Shown: positions 8,128 through 15,298 of the stretch, in pieces
Layout of the letters: every line of letters starts with the position of its first letter
Position numbering within the stretch: the first letter of the stretch is position 1
DNA from: Paracoccaceae bacterium
Lineage (GTDB): Bacteria > Pseudomonadota > Alphaproteobacteria > Rhodobacterales > Rhodobacteraceae
Reading direction: 5' to 3'
DNA length: 50,265 nt
Assembly: GCA_017854585.1 (NCBI GenBank)
Contig: JAFMHK010000010.1
Location: 1-50,265 of the forward strand
Made by a program: the position numbers and the translations under genes
Notes under the pieces: model-generated
The model's input: the letters and a program-made list of their open reading frames with translations, nothing else
Databases searched by the model: none
Told to the model about the DNA's origin: nothing

Positions 8128-9546
8128 CTAGGTTGCAAGCACGTTGCGAAAGGCCCAAGGCACATCTGGGTCGATCTCTTCGGGGAAATGTTCCCACCGA
8201 TCCTGCAATGGCGTCCAATCGGTGTAATGCGCTTCCACCGGCCCCAGATAGGGGCGTTGCACCTCAAGGCAGCGGGCGTGGTCCATCTCATCGGTTTCGA
8301 CGATTCCGGCATCCGGGTTTTCCAAGGCCCATACCATACCGGCCAGCACGGCCGACGTTACCTGCAGCCCTGTCGCATTTTGAAACGGTGCCAGATTACG
8401 GGTTTCCGCGTTTGACAGTCGGCTGCCAAACCACAGCGCATTCCGCGCGTGGCCATAAAGCAGCACGCCCAGTTCATCGATGCCCTCGACGATCTCGTCG
8501 ACATCAAGAATTTCATGCTGCGTCTGCTGCCGTCCGGCCCCGAACATCTCGTGCAGGGACAGAACGGCGTCGTCACAAGGATGATAGGCGTAGTGGCAGG
8601 TCGGGCGATATTCGGGCGCCGACGGGTCGCCAACGGTATAATAATCGGAAATCGAGATCGCCTCGTTGTGGGTCACGAGGAATCCGAATTGCGGGCCCGG
8701 CGTGGGGCACCATGAATGCACGCGGGTGATGGCGCCGGGGCGTTCGATCCATATCCCCGCCTGACAGCCGGTATCGTGCCGATGCGCATTTTCGGGGAAC
8801 CACGGCTCATGCGTGCCCCAGCCAAGTTCTGCCGGTTGAAACCCCTCGGAGATGAAGCCTTCGACGGACCATGTGTTCACGAACACGTTGCGCGGGCGCG
8901 GTTTGCGGCGGGCCTGAGTGTCGCGTTCGGCAATGTGAATGCCCTGTACGCCCAGTTCCTTCATCAAGGTCGCCCAACCCTCACGCGCCGTCGGCATCTT
9001 CATCTTCATCCCCATGTCGAGCGCGAGGGTCAGCAATGCCTCTTTGACGAACCAACTGACCATGCCGGGGTTTGCGCCGCAGCAACTGACTGCTGTTGTG
9101 CCGCCGGGGTTGGCGGCCTTTTCATCACGCACCGCCTGCCGCAGGGCATAATTGGTGCGCGCCGCGTTGTCGGCAGTGTCGAAATAATACCCCGCCCATG
9201 GTTCCACCACCGTGTCGATGTAGGGCACGCCAAGTTCGCGGCAGAATTTCATCAGATCAAGCGACGAGGTGTCGACGGACAGGTTGACCACAAAGCCTTT
9301 GCCCGGTTCCAGCAGGTCGCCCAGAACCTTGCGATAATTCTGCTTCGTGATGGCCAGATGCAGGTGGTTGATCTGATGCTGCTTCAAGAACAATCCGGCC
9401 TCGGCATTCGGATCGATCACCGTCAGCTTGTTGGCATCATAGTCGAAATGCCGCTGGATCAGGGGCAACGTGCCTTTGCCGATAGAGCCAAAGCCGATCA
9501 TTACGATCGGGCCGTCGATCCGCGCGTATACGGGATGGGTGTTCAA
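8128..9546 (-). CDS. hss: Homospermidine synthase
   Basis: This NAD-dependent enzyme makes sym-homospermidine from putrescine, a characteristic polyamine route of alphaproteobacteria. The N-terminal Rossmann motif IVMIGFGSIGKGTLPLI is followed by the saccharopine-dehydrogenase-like body with VEPWAGYYFDTADN, SCCGANPGMVSWFV and GTHEPWFPENAHRHDTG. At 472 residues it matches the family. I chose a TTG start at 9546 because GGAG lies seven bases ahead of it and the protein then begins shortly before the nucleotide-binding motif. A TTG at 9573 is also in frame. There is no ATG before the motif. The gene is divergent from a winged-helix regulator. Confidence 0.92.
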   Translation of the reverse strand: MNTHPVYARIDGPIVMIGFGSIGKGTLPLIQRHFDYDANKLTVIDPNAEAGLFLKQHQINHLHLAITKQNYRKVLGDLLEPGKGFVVNLSVDTSSLDLMKFCRELGVPYIDTVVEPWAGYYFDTADNAARTNYALRQAVRDEKAANPGGTTAVSCCGANPGMVSWFVKEALLTLALDMGMKMKMPTAREGWATLMKELGVQGIHIAERDTQARRKPRPRNVFVNTWSVEGFISEGFQPAELGWGTHEPWFPENAHRHDTGCQAGIWIERPGAITRVHSWCPTPGPQFGFLVTHNEAISISDYYTVGDPSAPEYRPTCHYAYHPCDDAVLSLHEMFGAGRQQTQHEILDVDEIVEGIDELGVLLYGHARNALWFGSRLSNAETRNLAPFQNATGLQVTSAVLAGMVWALENPDAGIVETDEMDHARCLEVQRPYLGPVEAHYTDWTPLQDRWEHFPEEIDPDVPWAFRNVLAT

Positions 9547-9644
9547 GGGCAAACTCCAATTCCAATTGGTCAACGCCAGTCAGGCAGTGGTAGATAACCG
9601 GCTGGCGCGGCGGGTGCAAATCGGATGCGGTTGGCGATGGGGGA

Positions 9645-9674
9645 TTGCCGCTTGGCGCAGGTGTTCCGTATGCT
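9645..9674 (+). promoter_or_regulatory. Candidate promoter for the winged-helix/TPR regulator
   Basis: TTGCCG (9645-9650) and TATGCT (9669-9674) are separated by 18 bases and match the -35 and -10 consensus at four of six positions each. A transcript starting near 9681 would have a leader of roughly 33 bases before the TTG start at 9714. It lies in the 167-base divergent region shared with the homospermidine synthase gene. Confidence 0.35.
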
Positions 9675-9713
9675 ACCGCCTCTGCCAGAGCCGCCTGCCG
9701 ATTGGGATAAAGA

Positions 9714-11234
9714 TTGCCGTCTGCCAAACAGCCCTTACCCTTCGAAATCCGTGCCGGCAGCCGTGAATTGCTGGTCAAAGGCGCCCCCGTGCCCCTTGGG
9801 GCGCGCGCCTTCGACGTGCTGGCCTACCTTCACACGCATTCCGACCGGGTGGTGTCAAAGCAAGAGTTGCTGGACCACGTCTGGGCAGGGACCATGGTGG
9901 AGGAAGGCAACCTGACGGTGCAAATCAGCGCCCTGCGCAAGGCACTGGGTGCGCGCGCAATATCGACCGTGCCTGGGGTGGGCTACAAGTTGATTGTGGA
10001 CGCAGCACCCACCCCACTTGTTTCAGGCCCGGCCCTGCCCGACACGCCGTCGCTGGTGGTGTTGCCCTTTGCGAACATGACCGCGCAATCCGATAACGAT
10101 TACCTCGTGGACGGCATCGTTTCAGATCTGATTGCCGCGCTGACGCGCGTTGCAGGCCTGTTTGTGATCGCGGCCACGTCCAGCTTTCGCTACAAGGGTC
10201 AGGCAGTGGATCTGGCCGATGTTGGGCGCGAACTTGGCGTGCGTTATGTGCTTGAGGGTTCGATCCAACAAGCTGGCGACACCCTGCGCATCACCCCACA
10301 ATTGGTCGAGGCCGAAACCGGGCGGGCGATCTGGTCCGAACGGTTCACCGGCAAGACCAGCGACATCTTCGAGCTTCAGGACAGCATGACCGAGCGTGTT
10401 GCCGCCGCCATTGAACCAACGCTGCGCGGGGCGGAAGCACTCAGGACCCGCGAAAAGCCAACGCAAGACCTGCGGGCTTATGATTTGTGCCTGCAGGCGG
10501 AACCGCTGATCCTCAGCACCGCCGCCAATAAGGATTTCACAAAGGCCATCGCGCTTCTGGATCGCGCCATCGCGCTTGACCCCGGCTATGGCCATGCTCG
10601 CGCCTTGCGCTGTTGGGCATATGTCTGCGCGGCGGGCGGGCGTTTCATTTCGTGGGATGAGGCGCGTGTCTGTGTGCCCGACGCACGCGCATTGCTTGAA
10701 TCGGGTGCCAAGGACCCCCTGACACTGACATATGCCGGGCACGCATTGGCCTTTCTGGACAAAGCCGCCGAAGAGGGTCTGGTTGCGCTGCGCAAAGCCA
10801 AGGCAATGAACCCAAATTCCGTCACGGTGTTATGTTCGTCGGGCTGGTTGCACGCTTATGTCGGCGACTTCGAAACCGCGCTGGAGGACGTCCAGCGTGC
10901 CTTGCGGCTCAACCCGCTCGACCCGAATGCGGGTTTCGTGCGCAGTGCGCTTGGGCCAATCTTGATCGGCCTGGGGCGGCTGGATGAGGCGGTTGCCGTG
11001 TTGGAACTGTCCCATCACGAGGCACCGGGATATGGCTCGACGACGTTTTCCTTGCTGATGGCTTATTGGGCTGCGGGCCGCCCCGACGATGCAAAGCGCA
11101 TGGCGGATCTGATGCTGGCTCGCAGACCGGACTGGACACTGCGTGAAACACTGAGAGTGACACCCTTCAAATACGCGCCTCATCGCCAGTTATTCGCCGA
11201 TGCACTGCGCGGCTGCGGCATACCGGAAGGCTAA
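9714..11234 (+). CDS. Winged-helix / TolB-like / TPR transcriptional regulator
   Basis: This 506-residue soluble protein appears to be a one-component regulator. Residues 7-98 form an OmpR/CadC-type winged helix (PLGARAFDVLAYL...DRVVSKQELLDHVW...NLTVQISALRKALG...ISTVPGVGYKL). Residues 115-245 form a TolB-like/FlgO-like domain (LVVLPFANMTAQ, YVLEGSIQQAGDTLRITPQLV). The remainder is a set of TPR repeats (LDRAIALDPGYGHARAL, VQRALRLNPLDPNAG). There is no membrane helix and no cyclase domain, although such proteins are often called adenylate cyclase-like. An in-frame TAA at 9708 forces the start to the TTG at 9714 or later. Its likely target is the divergent hss gene; that is inference. Confidence 0.88.
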   Translation: MPSAKQPLPFEIRAGSRELLVKGAPVPLGARAFDVLAYLHTHSDRVVSKQELLDHVWAGTMVEEGNLTVQISALRKALGARAISTVPGVGYKLIVDAAPTPLVSGPALPDTPSLVVLPFANMTAQSDNDYLVDGIVSDLIAALTRVAGLFVIAATSSFRYKGQAVDLADVGRELGVRYVLEGSIQQAGDTLRITPQLVEAETGRAIWSERFTGKTSDIFELQDSMTERVAAAIEPTLRGAEALRTREKPTQDLRAYDLCLQAEPLILSTAANKDFTKAIALLDRAIALDPGYGHARALRCWAYVCAAGGRFISWDEARVCVPDARALLESGAKDPLTLTYAGHALAFLDKAAEEGLVALRKAKAMNPNSVTVLCSSGWLHAYVGDFETALEDVQRALRLNPLDPNAGFVRSALGPILIGLGRLDEAVAVLELSHHEAPGYGSTTFSLLMAYWAAGRPDDAKRMADLMLARRPDWTLRETLRVTPFKYAPHRQLFADALRGCGIPEG

Positions 11235-11330
11235 TCTTGCAACAGCTCCCTCTTAAAATGCGCCCCGATGCGGCCTTCGAAGATCGCTATAGCGCTGCCT
11301 TGTTGGCGGCGGGCATCCCTGCATAACCAC

Positions 11331-11522
11331 CTAGCGGAGCAGATTATCGACCGAGCGGCGCGCGGCTTCACGGCGGATCTGTGCATCAATGATCGCTTGC
11401 GGGTCCCGCTTGGCCGGGGTCAGCGCGGTGCGCAGCGCGGCGGCGGCACGGGACAGAAGCGGCTTGAGCGTGAGGGCGGCGGTGGAGGTGGCGGGGCGGG
11501 TGTTGGTTGTGAAGGTTGTCAT
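11331..11522 (-). CDS. Small hypothetical protein
   Basis: This is a 63-residue reading frame starting MTTFTTNTRPATSTAALTL and ending REAARRSVDNLLR. It is alanine/arginine-rich and probably helical. It has a well-placed GGAG eight bases before its ATG, which is the main reason to call it. No family is recognised. It stands alone and is flanked by about 100 bases (11235-11330) and 212 bases (11523-11734) with nothing else recognisable. Chance ORFs are common at this GC content, so the call is tentative. Confidence 0.5.
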   Translation of the reverse strand: MTTFTTNTRPATSTAALTLKPLLSRAAAALRTALTPAKRDPQAIIDAQIRREAARRSVDNLLR

Positions 11523-11734
11523 GGGCTTGGCTCCGGTTTGGGTCTCTTTTCGTTGATCCCAATCTGCCCAAGCTCTGATTAAACGTCCTTTAGCGGTGGA
11601 TTAATCGGCCTTAAACGTTCCAAATCCCCGCGCGCCAATCGTGCTGACGACCGCGAAGCTTGCCGATGCGCGCATTGGCGCGCAAGCTGAACGAACGGCC
11701 CCTGAATGCCGTTCATCCAGTGGGGAGATTTCAG

Positions 11735-12139
11735 ATGCATGTCGACGGACACTGCCTGTGCGGCGCGGTCACCTACGAGGCCACCATAGACCCGGACCGT
11801 TGCGCGATATGCCACTGTGCCGATTGCCAGGTCAACTCTGGGACCGCATTCGGTTTCGTTGTGCATGTGCAGGATCGGCAATTCCACCTGCGCAGCGGCG
11901 CGCTCAAGGTATTCGTAAAGACCGCCGAAAACGGGCGCGTCCGCCACCTGAGCTTCTGTCCCGACTGCGGCACCCGTATCCACGCACATACGCCTGACCA
12001 GCCCGACGCGTTTTTCGGCCTGAGGGTGGGGTCGATCCGGCAACGCCACTTGCTGCGCCCAAAGCGGCAGGTCTGGTGCCAGTCCGCCCTACCGTGGGTG
12101 TTCGAGTTGCCCACAATCACGAAGATGGTTGCGCAGTGA
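11735..12139 (+). CDS. GFA-family (Mss4-like) zinc protein
   Basis: This is a 134-residue protein of the glutathione-dependent formaldehyde-activating enzyme family. Zinc ligands are visible as Cys7/Cys9 (GHCLCGAV), Cys26/Cys28/Cys31 (ICHCADCQ) and Cys75/Cys78 (FCPDCGTRIHA). Many members have no proven activity, so a formaldehyde/glutathione reaction should not be assumed. A GGGGAG site just before the ATG at 11735 decides the start; the frame is open for 25 codons upstream, but they look non-coding. It is a single gene, convergent with rpsD. Confidence 0.88.
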   Translation: MHVDGHCLCGAVTYEATIDPDRCAICHCADCQVNSGTAFGFVVHVQDRQFHLRSGALKVFVKTAENGRVRHLSFCPDCGTRIHAHTPDQPDAFFGLRVGSIRQRHLLRPKRQVWCQSALPWVFELPTITKMVAQ

Positions 12140-12249
12140 CACTGCCTGTGTTGGGCACGCGCGGCATAAGCCCCCTCGGGTCGGATCCGCATCGCACGCG
12201 ATCCATGGTGAAGACGCCGCGTCACTGTTGATGGAATCAGGGAGCCACG

Positions 12250-12282
12250 AAAAAGGGCCGCACCCTGATCGGCGCGGCCCTT
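12250..12282 (-). terminator. Rho-independent terminator of rpsD
   Basis: On the minus strand AAGGGCCGC (12282-12274) pairs perfectly with GCGGCCCTT (12261-12253) around a 12-base loop, followed by a run of T (the A-run at 12250-12254 on the plus strand). It begins about 40 bases past the rpsD stop. Confidence 0.85.
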
Positions 12283-12322
12283 CGATATCGGTGTTGGTCG
12301 GGCGAAAAGCCCGTCCGGCAGA

Positions 12323-12943
12323 TCAGTTCTTGGCGTAGTATTCCACGACCAGGTTCGGCTCCATCACAACCGGATAGGGCACATCGCCCAAACCGGGGGT
12401 GCGCACGAATGTGGCGGTCAGTTTGGAATTGTCGACCTCGATGTAATCGGGGACGTCACGCTCGGGCAGTTGGGTCGCCTCAAGAATTGCGGCCATCTGC
12501 TTGGATTTCTGGCGCACTTCGACAACGTCGCCCTCTTTCACGCGGTAGGACGGGATATTGACGCGCTGACCGTTGACCGTGACATGGCCGTGGTTCACGA
12601 ACTGGCGGGCGGCAAACACGGTCGGCACGAACTTGGCGCGATAGACCAGGGCATCGAGCCGACGCTCCAGCAGACCAATCAGGTTTTCACCGGTGTCGCC
12701 CTTCACACGCTCGGCTTCGCCGTAGATGCGACGGAACTGCTTTTCGGTCAGGTCGCCGTAGTAGCCCTTGAGCTTTTGCTTGGCGCGCAGCTGAATACCG
12801 AAGTCGGACAGCTTGCCCTTGCGGCGCTGACCATGCTGGCCGGGGCCATATTCACGACGGTTGACGGGGGATTTGGGGCGGCCCCAGATATTTTCGCCCA
12901 TACGGCGATCGAGTTTGTACTTGGCAGACGTGCGTTTTGTCAC
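12323..12943 (-). CDS. rpsD: 30S ribosomal protein S4
   Basis: This 206-residue primary 16S rRNA-binding protein nucleates assembly of the 30S body. It begins [27 protein letters not shown] and has the S4 RNA-binding domain with [30 protein letters not shown] split over residues 100-130. It ends VVEYYAKN. The start codon is GTG (12943) with a strong AAGAAGGAG site upstream. It is monocistronic: it has its own terminator, and another terminator at 13047-13071 separates it from the gene behind. A leader hairpin lies immediately before the ribosome site. Confidence 0.97.
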   Translation of the reverse strand: MTKRTSAKYKLDRRMGENIWGRPKSPVNRREYGPGQHGQRRKGKLSDFGIQLRAKQKLKGYYGDLTEKQFRRIYGEAERVKGDTGENLIGLLERRLDALVYRAKFVPTVFAARQFVNHGHVTVNGQRVNIPSYRVKEGDVVEVRQKSKQMAAILEATQLPERDVPDYIEVDNSKLTATFVRTPGLGDVPYPVVMEPNLVVEYYAKN

Positions 12944-12961
12944 GGCTGTTCTCCTTCTTGG

Positions 12962-12990
12962 AACGCCCCAAGGGGGCTATGAAGGGCGTT
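12962..12990 (-). promoter_or_regulatory. Leader hairpin upstream of rpsD
   Basis: In the rpsD leader, AACGCCC (12990-12984) can pair with GGGCGTT (12968-12962) around 15 bases. A competing five-pair hairpin, GCCCC (12977-12973) with GGGGC (12969-12965), uses part of the same arm. Both sit within about ten bases of the AAGAAGGAG ribosome site. S4 represses its own operon in E. coli through an mRNA structure; a similar role here is only a suggestion. Confidence 0.3.
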
Positions 12991-13046
12991 GTCCTTTGGA
13001 TTTCTCCTGACAGGTATGCCCTTGCGGGGACCACCAACACCAAATG

Positions 13047-13071
13047 AAAACCCCGGCAGTCACCTGCCGGG
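13047..13071 (-). terminator. Rho-independent terminator of the Hint-domain gene
   Basis: On the minus strand CCCGGCAG (13071-13064) pairs with CTGCCGGG (13059-13052) over a four-base loop and is followed by G and TTTT. It lies about 36 bases after the Hint-protein stop and isolates rpsD from it. Confidence 0.85.
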
Positions 13072-13106
13072 ATGTGGGCGGCTTTTAGGCGCCATGCGGG
13101 GGGGTG

Positions 13107-14249
13107 TCAATGGCGACCGGACATGGTCGTCGCGGGTGCGCCGCCCAGAAGGATCGCAGCCTCGGCTCTGGTGACCATGCGACGTGCCGGCGCGCCATAA
13201 CTATGAGGGTCATCAGCCAGTTCCGGCCGCATCTCCAACAGGGTTTTCCGTTGCCCCCCGTCCAGATGATCCAACCCCATATAACCGGGGTGAAAACTTT
13301 CGACTTCCAGCCCGTTGGCCCAAATCACTTGGTGGCGATCCAGCATCAAATGCACATACCACGTTTCGCGCAAGGAATGGTCGACGGTGATGAAGCGGTC
13401 ACCGACAAGATCGGCGGCGCGTACCAGAACTTCGGTCTCGCCCCACAGTTCGAGGGCGGCAGCACCTTGCACCAGCACGCGATGCTCGGGCGAAACCACC
13501 AGATCTTCATCGGGGCGGTCAAGGCCAAGCGCGCCGCGCCGCAGCCGGATGGGGCGTTGGTCAGGCATTGCAAAGAGACGCGCGCCAGACATGCGGCGGT
13601 GGCCCGTCCAAAGCACCTCTTGGGGGCCATCATCGCGCGTCAGCAGACGATCTCCCAAGCCGAAATCCTCAATTGCCTTGTCTCCGGTCTCGGTCCGCAG
13701 ACGGGTGCCCGGCGTAAAGCAGATCACGGTGGGGTTCTCGGAAGGTGTGCTGCGCGCGGTGCGGTCGTTCAGATGAACGATCGTCAGATCGCGGTCCATC
13801 GGCGGCATGTCTTCGGGAAACAAAAGGATCGGGGCCGCGCCGTCCTCGATCACGATCGGAACAACGGTGAAGAAACGGGCTCCGTCAGACAGAACAAAGG
13901 CCCCCCGAAACAATGGGTCGGCATCTTCTGCGGCCAGTTCGGCGGGGCCGGGCGACGGACGGTGCAGCATCTTGCGCACAACCCGCGCCGCGCGGGAACG
14001 AAGCTCGGCGTGATCCCGGCTGGCCGTCAGGAGGAGGGCGGCGCCCTCGCCTTCCATTGGAAGCGCTCGGCCATGCCAACGCCAACTCATCCCCTCGGCC
14101 AATCGATTATTCTTGTCTGCCGGTTCTCCGTCAATCAGGGACTGAGTCCATGCAATCATGAACGTGCCCTGCAAGCCCGTGCCCATCCGTTGCCCCGCCT
14201 CATCGTTCTGCTGTCGCCGTTTGCCGGCGTTATGAACCAAGGATACCAC
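13107..14249 (-). CDS. Hint (Hedgehog/intein-like) domain protein
   Basis: This is a 380-residue protein with a C-terminal Hint module of the kind common in Rhodobacterales. The module opens at Cys177 (VICFTPGTRLRTETG) and has the block-B-like VVSPEHRVLV (His256). It closes with TWYVHLMLDRHQVIWANGLEVES (His300, His306). In inteins and Hedgehog proteins this fold performs an N-to-S acyl shift at the first Cys. Whether this one self-cleaves is unknown. The N-terminal 170 residues match nothing I can name. The reading frame opens at a GTG (14249) with no clear ribosome site; the ATG at 14186 (MGTGLQGTF), preceded by GAGGCGGGG, is a good alternative start. It has its own terminator. Confidence 0.85.
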   Translation of the reverse strand: MVSLVHNAGKRRQQNDEAGQRMGTGLQGTFMIAWTQSLIDGEPADKNNRLAEGMSWRWHGRALPMEGEGAALLLTASRDHAELRSRAARVVRKMLHRPSPGPAELAAEDADPLFRGAFVLSDGARFFTVVPIVIEDGAAPILLFPEDMPPMDRDLTIVHLNDRTARSTPSENPTVICFTPGTRLRTETGDKAIEDFGLGDRLLTRDDGPQEVLWTGHRRMSGARLFAMPDQRPIRLRRGALGLDRPDEDLVVSPEHRVLVQGAAALELWGETEVLVRAADLVGDRFITVDHSLRETWYVHLMLDRHQVIWANGLEVESFHPGYMGLDHLDGGQRKTLLEMRPELADDPHSYGAPARRMVTRAEAAILLGGAPATTMSGRH

Positions 14250-14286
14250 GGGTGATTCGCTGTGGGAAGGGTGCGATTCGCGATCG

Positions 14287-15198
14287 CTAGAAGAGGATGC
14301 CCAAAGTCAACGATCCAACAAGTTGGCCTTCGTTCTGTCCGACGAATTCCTCGGACAGGTAAGTCAGTCCATAGAACAGATTGGCGCTGCCAAATCCGTA
14401 GTTTACGCCGAGGCGCAGGCGATATTGGGACTCTTCAACCGATATGCCCGATGATGCCGGCAGATAGATCGAGCGGTTCACATAAGCCCAGTCGCCACCC
14501 ACAAGGAAGGACAGGCCGCCGTCATCTGGCCCTGTCACCCCTTCGACCCGCTGGCCGGTCACGGGACTGCGCAGGCGCAATCCGTCTTCGCCAAAGCTGC
14601 CGAAGGTCACGTCCATGCCGACCCGCGCAAGATCACGCGCCCCGGCCTGAAGTTCCATGAAGGGGCGGATCGCGCCGCCAGAAAAAGCGATGTCGCGCGC
14701 AATCTCAAGCGTTCCATGCAGATAGAAGCCATCTTCGATCTGCACGTTTTCAACATCCAGATCGGGCTGCGAAAACATGTCGTGGATGCTGGAATGCAGA
14801 CCTCGCAGGCCAGTCTGTTCACCAACAGCAACGACATCCGCGCCTGCGGACACGTCAAACCCCCGCCAGTCGAAATGCGTGTGCGCCCCCGCCCAAAGCG
14901 CGCCCACATAGGGACGATCGTCGGCAGAGGGCGTGCTGAGGTTGTCGGGGGCCACGATTTCACCGCGAAACCGGTACTCCATGACGCTGCCCGGCGCGCC
15001 AAGGACGCCCGTCCAAGCCGGACCGCGCAAAACGCTGATCTGGAACGCGCCCGTGCGCCAACGGTCGGCACCGTCGCCAAGGATATCGTTGCTGGACACG
15101 ATGCCCACGCCAAGGGTTTCCCGCCCCTGCGCGACCGCTGCGGTTCCCGAGGACAGAACGCAAAGCAGCGCACAGGCCCAGCAATTGAATTTCGTCAT
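14287..15198 (-). CDS. LpxR-family lipid A 3'-O-deacylase
   Basis: This is a 303-residue outer-membrane beta-barrel enzyme candidate. A signal peptide (MTKFNCWACALLCVLSSGTAAVAQ) decides the start at 15198; the 41 upstream in-frame codons look spurious. The LpxR/DUF2219 landmarks are the early SSNDILGDGADRWRTGAF segment (the family's N-D...TDR..T pattern), the PSADDRPYVGALW motif and a later HSSIHDMF segment likely to hold the catalytic histidine. It ends in phenylalanine (LTLGILF) as barrels do. Family members remove the 3'-acyl chains of lipid A in the outer membrane. Family assignment is good; activity on this organism's lipid A is not shown. Confidence 0.82.
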   Translation of the reverse strand: MTKFNCWACALLCVLSSGTAAVAQGRETLGVGIVSSNDILGDGADRWRTGAFQISVLRGPAWTGVLGAPGSVMEYRFRGEIVAPDNLSTPSADDRPYVGALWAGAHTHFDWRGFDVSAGADVVAVGEQTGLRGLHSSIHDMFSQPDLDVENVQIEDGFYLHGTLEIARDIAFSGGAIRPFMELQAGARDLARVGMDVTFGSFGEDGLRLRSPVTGQRVEGVTGPDDGGLSFLVGGDWAYVNRSIYLPASSGISVEESQYRLRLGVNYGFGSANLFYGLTYLSEEFVGQNEGQLVGSLTLGILF

Positions 15199-15298
15199 GA
15201 TCACTGCCCGAACTTTTTTGCTTATAATGGCAGCGCTAGCAACCAATTGCGGCAACATTATCACCAATCGGCGCGAACTGCCTAGTGCAAGGGCGCAA

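Noticed and set aside
9574..9607. CGCCAG...CTGGCG inverted repeat as a regulator operator.
   Set aside because: Six-base arms 22 bases apart are expected by chance at this GC content.
9625..9915. Upstream frame beginning MRLAMGDCRLAQ as the true N-terminus of the winged-helix regulator.
   Set aside because: It is in a different frame and does not resemble the family; the winged helix begins right after TTG 9714.
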